Shown here: piece after piece, positions 56,201 to 64,000 of the stretch
Numbering within the stretch: position 1 is the first letter of the stretch
Layout of the letters: each line of letters starts with the position of its first letter
Assembly (NCBI GenBank): GCA_905221605.1
Contig: CAJNDS010002098.1
Location: 483,374 to 547,373 of the forward strand
Length of the DNA stretch: 64,000 nucleotides
Reading direction: 5' to 3'
Source: Symbiodinium natans
Taxonomy: Eukaryota > Sar > Dinophyceae > Suessiales > Symbiodiniaceae
Notes under the pieces: generated by a model
Database searches by the model: none
The model's input: the letters and a program-made list of their open reading frames with translations, nothing else
What the model was told of the DNA's origin: nothing
Translations under genes and position numbers: made by a program

Positions 56201-59200
56201 TGGCGGCGGTGCCTGGAAAAGTGTGGATTGATCTCCATGCCACGATGTCCTCGTCAGCCCTCATAGTTGGCTGCAGCATGGGGGCGGGCCAGCCGACCCT
56301 GAGGATATAGGGCGGATCAGGTGGATGATTGAGCCGTAGGGGCCTTGCTTGGAAGGGGCCTCTAGGCTGGGCGATTATGTCTCCGTGAACAGGCTCAGGC
56401 GGGTTCGCTGGTGCGTCTGCTGGGCCTGGCACAAAAACCTGAACTTCATCGTCAGCAAAGGCAAATGTGATAGGGCGGCCTTGAGGCTATGTGATAGGGC
56501 GGCCTTGAGGCTCTACATCAGGCTCCTGCTGCGCTACAGGTCTCGGGGGCCTTCGCCTCAAGCCTTCTGCAGGGGTCATTGCGGGAACGGGATCCCTAAC
56601 ACGAGCAATGGGGGCCTCATCAGGATCTGGGCCTTCATACTCATCTTCGGGCTGTTCAGGAATGAAAAGCTCTTCAGGTTCTGGGGCTGGGAGTCTCGGC
56701 CTGAGGAGATCCTTGGCTTGTCGAAACACTGCCCTCAAACAAGCCTTCCCAAACTGCAATGGACGTGATTGAGATTAGCACAGCAAACACTACAAGAGAC
56801 CAATCTTCACTACTCTGGGTCCTGTCCTGGTCCTTAGTGGCTCTGGCGTTGCACAGGCAACAGGCCAAAATGACTGCCCTTAGGCAATCCTTCACGTGCT
56901 GAACGGATTTTGCCTTAGTGGTTTCGACAGGCGGATCCTGCGCGATCCACTGCCATCAACGTCTTGATCCTCTGCGGGCCAAGTGCCTTAGTCCCTATAT
57001 CAGCACCATCAGGAAGTTCCACTGAAGCATCCACAACTAGCACCTTGGGTGCTCCAGGTCATGGCAATGTCCATGTAGAGCGGGATCGTGTGATGGACCG
57101 TTTAGAAGCAGAACGCCTGTCAAAGAGGAGGCAAGGTATCTGTTATTGGTTCAAAAAAGGGAACGATCGCTGCAGGTTTGGAGAGGACTGCAAATTTATT
57201 CATTCCAATGAGGATGTGGTGTTAGCTTCGTACTGGTGTCGGTACTATGTGGATGGACGTGGGTGTCATGCTGGAAAGGACTGCAAATATTCGCACGATG
57301 CGACTGGTGTGAGATGTATTCAGTTTTTTCAAACTGGAAAACGCACGCGAGGCAATCAATGCGTATTTGAGCATAGCGAGCGCACTGAGAGGCCAAGGTC
57401 GCCTGCTACCCCGCCAAGGGAATTGTCCCAAGAAGGGCGATGGTGGAAGGAGTTTTTCTCCTGAAAGAGGAGAGGTTTCAGAGGACGAAATGGTTTACGA
57501 CGAAGAAACAGAAAAAAGCAACCTAATTGCCGAAGCGGTGTCATACATGTCTGGTGGAAAAGATAACATCGATCGCTGGGAAGGAGAGCCAATTTTCAAG
57601 CTTTTGAGGATAACTGATGAGGATCAGAAAAACGAAGAGTGGCTGTCGTGGACGGACAAGATGTTATCGGTGCTGGAATTGTATGAGGTGATTAGATCCT
57701 ATGACGTTCCGCTGGCAGAGGTTGAGGAATGGACAAATGATTTAAGGATCTGGTACGAAAAAGCTCAGCTGGATGGTGAAAGCGGCCCCAATGGTGGTAC
57801 AAAAAGACCTTTGGAGGAAGGGTCAGCTGACGAGCCTGCAGTTGAGGAGGTGGTACCAGAGGTCACAGAAGTGATCGTCGAAGTTGATGAGGAGCCGGAG
57901 AAGAGCAAGAAAAAGAGGAAACTTGCTGCAACGCATGATCCATACACGGTGTTGGCCCCAAGGCCAAAGAAGAGGCCAATCAATATGGATCGTGCAGAGG
58001 TGAATTTGCCAGCAAAAAAGGTGGCAATTCCCAAGGCAGAAAAATCTTCTCATCGGGCGCGGTCAAAACTGGCGGTTCTGCAAATCGGTTACAAAAGAAG
58101 GAGAAGTCATCAAGTCCCAAGAAAAGGGATGTAACACCAGATGAAGGAGGAGAGTCCGTGAAAAAGGGACATGCCTCAGTTTCCGCTGCCTCGGAGCCGG
58201 TTACCAACATGCCACAGGTGACCACATCGTGTAAAGCGATAGAAGAAGCACGGCGAGAAGGATTGATATCCTCCATTCAGCGATGTTTGACTGATCCGTT
58301 GGTACAGGTTCAGGATCTTGAGAGCATTTTGGTGCAACTACATAAGATCTGCGAAGCTGGTCGGGAGACGAACAAGTGACTGGTCTTCAAGGATGGGACG
58401 TACAAAGGATGAATTCTTTTTCCCACATTTGGTGACAATTTGCAGAATGGTTGGATGAAAGACCAATGCGTCGAGCAAAAAGGGTTAGGGTTTTGCCATT
58501 AAGGGTAAGGAAATCCCTGATGGTAGAGAGTGTATAGCCCTTAGGGAATCGAAGACCACGGTTTGTGGTGAAGAAGACGAAAGGTCTTCAAGAAAGGTAT
58601 TTTAATTCACTCGTCCTGGATGACGTAAAACCATGGTTTGCAAGCCAGTGGCTACGGCCCGTCTAATGGACGTTAAACATTTGGATGGCTGCTGTGAAAG
58701 AACAGCTTTTGGCCAGAATGGAAGGAAATCTACACCTCCAAGGGTGTCCTGAGGGAACCTCAGGACAGGGGGAGTGCGGAGGTTGCATTGTATAGGTTGG
58801 AAGGGTAATATACCCGCAAACATGTTTGGCTCAAGATGGCCAAGAGCCGTCAGCTTGTGTTGAAAAAGTCCGTGTGGTTGGGGTTGGGTTTAACGGGTTG
58901 GAGTAGTCCCGTCCCTTCTCCCCTTAGGGTTGGGTGTTCTTGTTTCTGGTTCGATCTGGGAAATTCATATCATAGGCAGCTGTTAGGGGTTGTTTCTTTT
59001 CCCTTTTCCCTTTCGGTTGCTTTCCCCCGTATAGGGTTTAGGGTTGAGGGTTGCGCGCCAAGGATCGGTTTGCTGAGGCCCCATGGACAGTGGCTGAGGG
59101 ATAGAGAAGAACGCTGCCCTGGGGCATCGTGGCCAAGACGCAGTCGTCCTTTCAACGGCAAACCCTAAACTCCCTAAACCCCAAAACTAAACCGTAAACC

Positions 59201-61146
59201 CTAAACCCTAAAACCCCCAAACCCTAAACCGTCAGGCAATGGTTGGTGCATGTTGGTGGCTTAGGGCGTGCTGGTGGACGTTAGAGGCGCGCGCGACCAA
59301 GGCTTCGAGTCACGGCCAATGATCTGTTTTTCAAAGAGGCTGATGGCCTTCTGCTTATGATGGCAACGTCTGAGCTTTAGAGTGTATACTCCGTGCATCT
59401 TAGAGACGTCCCCAAAGCAACGGTCACGGCTCTAGCAAATCCGGTCATCCGATACTTCCAAAGGATGGGTGGCAGGGGGCACTAGAAGTCCCTGACAGTT
59501 TCCTAAACTCAACTCCAATACGGTAGACCTCATGCCCCTGAGACAATTAAACAAAAAACACAAACATCGCAACAGGCTCCTCGTGGGGCACCCACCCAAC
59601 ATCGGCTCGAGTTCTTTTCAGAGTCATGTCCAGATTCACATCCTTCAGGGCTCAAAACGAATCATTTGTATCATGTGGGGGGCTTGGGGTTTAGGCGAAC
59701 GTGGTGGAGTCTCATTGCAGTCAGGAGTGGGGCTTAGAGTTTGAGCCCGAACCTAAACCCTTCACTCTAAATCTTCAACCTTGATCCAACGTCATTTGGG
59801 GGGTGGACTGCTGGCGACATCCTTCCCTTCTTTTCAGAGCAGCATCTTCCTAAAACACTAGGAGAGCGGAGCTCAAAACCCCGCAAAGCCCTGACCCCTG
59901 CAGCCTAAGCCCCATGGCCCCCCACCGGTCTGAAGCTGCCCCGAAGTCCTGCTCCCCCCAAGCAAAGCAAGGGTTCTCTTAAGCCCCACCAAGTCTCAAA
60001 CCTAAATACGTTTACACTTGCAGGCTTAAACTGGCAAATCTAACCCAACACCCAAGCCTTCAAGCCCTTTCACCCCTCCCCCCCGACTCATGCGAGGGGG
60101 GGAAATGTACCGGCCAAGGCTCTTCTCGAAGGTGGGAGCCTGGAATGAGCCGTGTGGCTCCGTTCATCCTGGGTCCAGACACGTAACATGCGCTTTGGCC
60201 GGAAGCTACCACCCCAGGCCCAGTTTTAACCTTCACACCCGTTGCCGAGGCCTGGTGCTCGCGGGTGCAAACATGGTTACCCGTATTCCGGCATCATGTG
60301 GGACGCTGTGCCGGGTCCTCAAGGCTTCGGGTCTGGGGCTTTCAGTTTAACACCTGGACCCAAGCGAAACCCTGACACACAGGACATGTTGCCGAGCATC
60401 TCTGTGCAGTCAGAGAGGGCCCACAATGCCGCCACACCTATGAAAGACAAAGACGAATCTCCGTTTCTGGATCAGGCTCTTGGGGCTTTAGGATCTGGGG
60501 CTTCACGAGAGGGATAATGAGGAAATGACGTGGCAGGCCCCATCACAAGTCTCCGGTAAAGCAAGCCCAACGTCCTGCACCCAAACACGTTGCAGTTCCA
60601 CGCCCAGAAGGCTAGCGGCATGTCGGCGTATCGGCGCATCGACACGCTGCACCCACTGAACGACACGAACGCCCATGCTTCCCAGAACATCCATGGCTGC
60701 ATACTATTCGGAGCACCGCATCGCTGTATTTATTCTCCAGAGGGGGGAGGGGGGAGGGAGGGGCTGCTTGTGCCCAATCGGATGTTCACAGAGCCTGGGA
60801 TCTGGGACTGAGTTGTTCGTCTGTTTGGGCTTTCGGGGTTTTCTTGGAGGTGATGGGTTCGGAGCCGAGGCCTCAGGGTTTGGCACCACTGGAAACAGGA
60901 TCCCTACGGAAACAACTCATGACGGTGCATCGGTGTATCGCTGCGAGGCCGTGTCAGCGACGCATCCCTAAAGCCCTTAATCCTGAACCCCCCAAACCCC
61001 AAACTCTAAAAAACCCACAGCAAACTCAACTCAAGATCCCTGAATCCCCTTACAGAGTCTCAATTTTCTCTCCGTGGCACCCCACTGCGCACCAGGGAAA
61101 TAGCCGGGCTCGCCCCGGCTGGGCTTGAGGTCCATGGCCGGAACAC
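53178..61146 (-). CDS. Phytanoyl-CoA-dioxygenase-like (PhyH) oxygenase gene (spliced locus)
   Basis: PhyH enzymes are 2OG/Fe(II) hydroxylases with a jelly-roll fold. In order on the minus strand: a probable N-terminal exon; RRHAASLLGVELQRVWVQD; ALWALSDCTE joined in phase to MNGATRLIPGSHLREEPWP; MPQGSVLLYPSATVHG with the second iron His; YSPAWVRQEENMHLW; VVQELIGYSLHG; VLGMVDVNGDMGDPQDLL; and a last exon with TGA at 53178. From the AWVRQEEN exon onward all joins keep phase 0. The HxD exon was not found, nor the short segment between GSH and MPQGS. One 4.3-kb intron hosts a broken plus-strand gene and other relicts, so this intron is a landing site. Donors include GT, GC and GA. Substrate unknown. 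Confidence 0.85.
53427..53483 (-). CDS. PhyH exon, C-terminal GxVD..DP..LL
   Basis: Nineteen codons, VLGMVDVNGDMGDPQDLLK, after AAAAGCAG; probable GA donor. PhyH proteins commonly end with such a segment. Confidence 0.7.
53720..54064 (-). other. Open frame overlapping a PhyH exon
   Basis: A 114-codon frame around the LIGY exon. Only the central 39 bp are supported as PhyH coding; the rest is probably flanking intron that happens to be open. Confidence 0.3.
53801..53839 (-). CDS. PhyH exon, LIGY segment
   Basis: Thirteen codons, VVQELIGYSLHGQ, between AATGCCAG and a GC donor. Confidence 0.75.
54675..54763 (-). CDS. PhyH exon, AWVRQEEN segment
   Basis: After GGTTTGTAG it reads GTDDVRDMCLFAYSPAWVRQ, EENMHLWRR, ending at GTAGAC. 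YSP.WVRQEEN is the conserved C-terminal PhyH segment. The join to the HG exon gives HGAGTDDVR, though the splice is off by one from strict GC-AG. Confidence 0.85.
55425..55560 (+). repeat. TTTAGGG then TTTGGGG array
   Basis: The same two variants in the opposite order to the 48.3-kb array. Confidence 0.95.
55805..56895 (-). pseudogene. Divergent proline-rich ORF relict, frameshifted
   Basis: Overlapping minus-strand frames form one likely protein. There is a hydrophobic stretch (WSLVVFAVLISITSIAVW) in an upstream frame, then FGKACLRAVFRQAKDLLRP, an acidic Pro-rich region, RPLRLNHPPDPPYILRVGWP, and after a one-base shift near 56.2 kb RRTLAIYAAGERQYYDD to the stop. The distribution of stops and composition suggest former coding. 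It diverges from the CCCH gene, with about 200 bp between. No family recognised; it may be the other half of the same inserted element. Confidence 0.5.
56964..58379 (+). pseudogene. CCCH zinc-finger protein gene, frameshifted, inside the PhyH intron
   Basis: An open frame starting near ATG 57093 holds three CCCH-type fingers. The first two are intact (C-x9-C-x5-C-x3-H and C-x8-C-x5-C-x3-H). In the third the second Cys is Arg (codon 57342-57344, CGC in place of TGC). The frame then shifts by one base near 57430 and back near an A-run at 58040-58044. Together these give one acidic, Lys/Glu-rich protein of about 430 residues, ending IEEARREGLISSIQRC, a short segment and ETNK at TGA. CCCH fingers bind RNA or, in some retroelements, nucleic acid. 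The base composition is more AT-rich than the neighbouring exons. This looks like an inserted, decaying mobile gene or retrocopy; no polymerase was seen. Confidence 0.7.
58814..58835 (+). other. Relict dinoflagellate spliced-leader-like sequence
   Basis: The last 11 bases, TTTGGCTCAAG, equal the 3' end of the dinoflagellate spliced leader. Upstream CCG and CA also fit if one base is inserted. It is followed at once by ATGGCC. An exact 11-mer is unlikely by chance in 64 kb (about 0.03 expected on both strands). Confidence 0.5.
58836..59168 (+). other. Short open frame after the spliced-leader-like sequence
   Basis: Begins ATGGCCAAGAGCCGT and stays open about 110 codons, but its second half is antisense to a PhyH exon and a telomere-like repeat. 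Only the first 25 codons could be a retrocopy remnant. Confidence 0.2.
59080..59148 (-). CDS. PhyH exon, second iron His
   Basis: After CGTTGAAAG it reads DDCVLATMPQGSVLLYPSAT and VHG. The G(S/D)..L......HG pattern carries the distal iron ligand. Confidence 0.82.
59160..59230 (-). repeat. CCCTAAA array (degenerate)
   Basis: Just upstream of the PhyH HG exon. Confidence 0.85.
59285..59370 (-). CDS. Candidate exon within the PhyH locus
   Basis: Reads HKQKAISLFEKQIIGRDSKP. It lies between the PGSH and HG exons, where a linking segment is expected, but the sequence does not match PhyH clearly. Confidence 0.3.
60111..60168 (-). CDS. PhyH exon, NGATRLIPGSH motif
   Basis: Between GACCCAG and GTACAT it gives MNGATRLIPGSHLREEPWP. 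NGATR..PGSH is the family signature. Confidence 0.88.
60401..60437 (-). CDS. PhyH exon, ALSDCTE segment
   Basis: After TTTCATAG it reads VAALWALSDCTE. The next intron begins GATG and ends before GATG: a GA-AG intron with a 4-base repeat at its ends. Confidence 0.75.
60555..60660 (-). CDS. PhyH exon, LLG segment
   Basis: Reads VDAPIRRHAASLLGVELQRV then WVQDVGLALPE. This matches the helix-LLG-strand of PhyH proteins before the HxD loop. The plus strand is also open here (with better codon bias), so some doubt remains. Confidence 0.55.
61085..61146 (-). CDS. Probable 5' exon of the PhyH gene
   Basis: Reads VPAMDLKPSRGEPGYFPGAQ then WGATE after GCCGAG, with G/C-ending codons. Assignment by position only; it could be another gene's exon. 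Confidence 0.4.
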
Positions 61147-61159
61147 CTCGGCAGGATTA

Positions 61160-61256
61160 AGGGTTGAGGGTTTAGGGTGTAGGGTTTAGGGTTTAGGGTT
61201 TAGGGTTTAAGGTTAAGGGTTTAGGATTTAGGGTTTAGGATTTAGGGTTTAAGGTT
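61160..61256 (+). repeat. TTTAGGG array
   Basis: About thirteen units. Confidence 0.95.
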
Positions 61257-61591
61257 TCTGCGGGAAGGACACAATCTGAAGGGCAACCGGACCTGCATCG
61301 AAAACCGGAACGGCTGAATCGGCAAAACGGGTGGTTCAAAAACAAGAAAGATGGAGAATGGGAAACGGTTGATTCGATGTCGGGAGACGGACAATTCGGA
61401 AACCGGGAAATGGATGATGCGGAAGAGTTTGGAGAGTATTCATGTGAACCCACGGCGGAGGCCTTGAATCAATTTAGGTTTTGGTTAAGTGTACGTAGCA
61501 GCTAAGCAGAGATTGGAATTTCACATTCCTGACAAGAACAAGCACTATGAGGCCAGGTTTGCTGCATGCAGCCATTGATTTCAATGTGGGA

Positions 61592-61692
61592 GTTTACAAA
61601 AATTAAGGGACCCCAAATGCAGACCCCCAAATAGTCCCCTTACAATAGGGACCCCAGTTTAAGGAACCTCCCCCCTACTTTTCGGATCCCCA
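61592..61692. mobile_element. Family C element (inverted)
   Basis: GTTTACAAAAATTAAGGGAC left, CTACTTTTCGGATCCCCA right, inner ACCCCCAAATAGTCCCCTTA. Confidence 0.75.
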
Positions 61693-61697
61693 ATGGT

Positions 61698-62003
61698 TCA
61701 GGGCGTCTCGAATTCCAGCGACACACATCCCAGCAATACGAGTTGCAATACATGGGCCACACACACACACACCCAACGAAACCATGCTTTACATGCGCTC
61801 TCGTATCGACCCGCCATGCAAACAAAGTCGGCTGAGGCTGTCATGGATACCAAAGAAATGACGAAATGCCCACGTGCCCATCCCCGAAATCGACTCTTCA
61901 GGTGCGGGCGGTGAAGAGAAGGTTCATCATGCAATGAACTACGCCGGGGAAGCCTAAGGAACGCAAAGCCAGACTCCCCAATGTTCTCAAAGAACTCCCC
62001 CAA
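61698..62003 (-). CDS. Unidentified open frame
   Basis: A 101-codon frame, protein-like, with GESGFAFLRLPRRSSLHDE and a hydrophobic Cys/Val end. Upstream of the PhyH gene on the same strand. Unknown. Confidence 0.35.
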   Translation of the reverse strand: MGEFFENIGESGFAFLRLPRRSSLHDEPSLHRPHLKSRFRGWARGHFVISLVSMTASADFVCMAGRYESACKAWFRWVCVCVAHVLQLVLLGCVSLEFETP

Positions 62004-62227
62004 TCAAGTTATGGTGCTGTGGCGATCTTGGTGCAGTGGTTGCTTGGCCTCTCCTGCGAGTCGCCAACATAGCAAACTGTGGGGAGTCCTTCGATGCCCT
62101 GGAGAGTAAGGTAATGAAGGCTTGCTTAGAGCTCGACATTACGACTGGAAGGGCCTGTTTGGATCATCCTTCGCTGCAAGCACACGTCGTGTTCTGCTGG
62201 AGGGAAAGGTTCGAATTCTAGGTGCTC

Positions 62228-62265
62228 TGATATATATATATATATATATATGATTCAGCCCCGGC

Positions 62266-62338
<73 letters not shown>

Positions 62339-62845
62339 ACCCCCCCCCCCCCCTGTGGTGTGGTTGGGGGTTGTTTTGGTTTTAGGGTTTTGGGTTTAAG
62401 GGTTTTAGGGTTTAGGGTTTTAGGGTTTAGGGTTTTTAGGGTTTAGGTTTACGGTTTTAGGGTTTTAGGGTTTAGGGTTTAGGGTTTTAGGGTTTAGGGT
62501 TTAGGGTTTAGGGTTTTTAGGGTTTAGGGTTTTCCCCGCGGATGGGGTACTAAGATGATCCCCCCCCCCCCCTGTGGTGTGGTTGGGGGTTGGTTTTAGG
62601 GTTAGGGTTTAGGGTTCAAGGTTTTAGGGTTTAGGGTTTAAGGTTTAAGACTTAAGGTTTAGGGTTTAGGGTTAGGGTTTAGGTTTTAGGGTTTAGGGTT
62701 TAGGGTTTAGGGGTTTAGGGTTTAGGGTTTAGGGTCTAGGGTTTAGGGACCGTAGAGTAGGCTTGGGGGGGGGGGGGGATACCATGGGGGGGGGGGGGGG
62801 GGGCCAGGACGCTCGACGCTGAACCATATATATATATATATATAT
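62228..62845. repeat. Inverted-repeat-bounded telomere-like block
   Basis: Left arm: (TA)n, GATTCAGC, long C run, AATGGTACCCCC. Right arm is the reverse: GGGGGATACCATGGGGG, G run, GCTGAACC, (TA)n. Inside are two stretches starting CCCCCTGTGGTGTGGTTGGG, each followed by TTTAGGG-type repeats. Confidence 0.8.
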
Positions 62846-63102
62846 GTGCGAATGCACAATGGGCCTAGGCATTTTTGCTTGTTTTCGCTTAAAAAGATTG
62901 GTCTTTTTGGGACAGTACAGAGTTTTTGCTTTTTTGTGCCCAAAACATTGGTACAGTAGAGCGCTTTCGTGCTCGCTGCCCTAGGAGGCTTCGAAATTCT
63001 AAGCCTCTAAACCCTACCATGCCACCTGAGAGGAAAAAGTGTGGGCATATGGGGGGGGGGGGTACCATATATAGTTTTTTTGTGCGAATGCACAATGGGC
63101 CT
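62845..63102 (+). repeat. 22-bp direct repeat after ACCATATATA
   Basis: TGTGCGAATGCACAATGGGC plus CT occurs at 62845-62866 and 63081-63102, both times after a G run and ACCATATA. The core TGCGAATGCA is near-palindromic. Confidence 0.8.
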
Positions 63103-63239
63103 TTTGCCAGACAAACCCATCTCCCCGAGAAACTTGCAAAACGAATGAGGCCCATGCGCTGCATGTTTTGACGGCCCCATAATCTTGAACCCAAGACTGC
63201 CCTAAACATCTCATGAAATCCCCATCATCTCCAACCCCC

Positions 63240-63337
63240 TCCCTGCCCGCTTCTCGCAGCGCCCTTGCCTGGACAGAGTCGCCGGAACATGCCGATGTGC
63301 AGCTGGATCCGCTCACAGTAGGGTGCCAGAAGGGCAT
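63240..63337 (-). CDS. Candidate exon
   Basis: Reads DALLAPYCERIQLHIGMFRR then LCPGKGAARSGQ with about 75% G/C-ending codons. Family unknown. Confidence 0.4.
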
Positions 63338-64000
63338 CCTGGGACGTCCCAGCGAGGGGTTTGGAGTTCTGGAGTCTAGGGTTTCGGGTTTAGGAGCAGT
63401 TTTGTCTTTGCTCTTACTGTAACTCTGTTGGTCTTGACAAGATGCAATACTTATTATGGGACTGGAGTCTAGTTCTCGTAGGATATGTTCTCAGGCTTTG
63501 AACTTTCAATTGGACTAGTTTATGGTTCTCATATTCGTTTGCTCTAGAGATATATGATGGGACTTCACTACACAATACGAAGTCTTCCGAATTCTGTGTA
63601 TCCTTCTGGACATTTTTCAATGATTATCTTGTCCCACATGAAGGATGTGTCCTGGGGAAGCTTTCAGGCTCCCAGATTGGGGAAACTCACGTTTGCCAGT
63701 ATACATATTTTATCAAAAGCTGCTGTCTTCAGAAAAAAAAGTTGTAGCTCATTGCTCATGCCATCACAACATATCAAGTTCTTCCCGTTGTGCTCTTTGC
63801 TGCTGGCAGCTTAAAGAAGTCGGTTTTCTCGCACATCCTAGTCAATGAAAACTCGCATCCCCCAGAAAGTATAGTATACATATATATATATATATTAATT
63901 TATTTATTTATATTTCTATATTCCAGTTCTGCTTTCATCGTGAACTGAGAGGGAGTGGAGAAGTTGATGCTAGGGGACAAGATCGCTTAAATTCCAACTA

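Noticed and set aside
60242..60333. Minus frame EALRTRHSVPHDAGIRVTMF
   Set aside because: Protein-like, but it lies inside the intron between two phase-joined PhyH exons.
60590..60760. Plus-strand frame SAYRRIDTLHPLNDTNAH
   Set aside because: Good codon bias, but it is antisense to the PhyH LLG exon, which fits the neighbouring PhyH exons; kept only as a doubt on that exon.
62340..62760. A true telomere end
   Set aside because: Repeats are degenerate, bounded by inverted arms and followed by unique sequence.

Overview
Organism. The window reads as nuclear DNA of a dinoflagellate-type alga. Long introns are studded with TTTAGGG-type repeats. Exons of 19-140 bp lie mostly on one strand. Several introns use GC or GA instead of GT at the donor. 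There is one strong 11-base match to the 3' end of the dinoflagellate spliced leader. I see no prokaryotic operons, no rRNA or tRNA genes and no CRISPR. Almost all long open frames are shadows of repeats; the real coding is in small exons found by reading protein motifs together with splice sites and intron phase.

Layout (the real genes are on the minus strand, so 5' to 3' runs right to left). (1) About 61.1-53.2 kb: a phytanoyl-CoA-dioxygenase-like (PhyH) 2OG-Fe(II) oxygenase; most exon junctions keep phase and it ends at a stop at 53178. Its 4.3-kb intron (59079-54764) holds a broken plus-strand CCCH zinc-finger gene, a divergent minus-strand broken proline-rich ORF, and the spliced-leader-like sequence. 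(2) About 52.0-42.4 kb: a second 2OG-Fe(II) oxygenase, of the isopenicillin-N-synthase-like family, in at least nine exons; the intron between its HRV exon and the next one carries a 380-bp array of 10-bp repeats. (3) About 41.2-35.7 kb: an unidentified gene or genes; the last six exons contain an RRM-like RNP1 segment and an Ala/Glu-rich C-terminus with a stop at 35713. (4) About 34.3-24.8 kb: scattered minus-strand exons, one with an FHA-domain core. (5) About 24.1-20.5 kb: fragments of an unidentified, probably membrane, protein. (6) About 19.5-3.5 kb: a multi-KH-domain RNA-binding protein. Three KH domains can be read in order, each cut into three or four tiny exons. Further candidate exons run down to about 1 kb.

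Non-coding content. At least six families of short (80-140 bp) terminal-inverted-repeat elements occur about 20 times, mainly inside introns and several touching exon edges; one family shows clean 8-bp target duplications and looks like an intron-generating (introner-like) element. Telomere-like arrays occur roughly every 1-3 kb, often as locally homogenised variants (TTTAGGG, TTTTAGGG, TTTGGGG, TTGAGGG, TTTCGGG). Four separate tandem arrays have a 10-bp period. A 350-bp segment near 32 kb holds five hairpins in a row and looks unlike its surroundings (organelle-like).

Limits. Without alignment I cannot give complete gene models, first exons, or the missing HxD exons of the oxygenases. Many short exon-like pieces read plausibly on both strands and are given low confidence.
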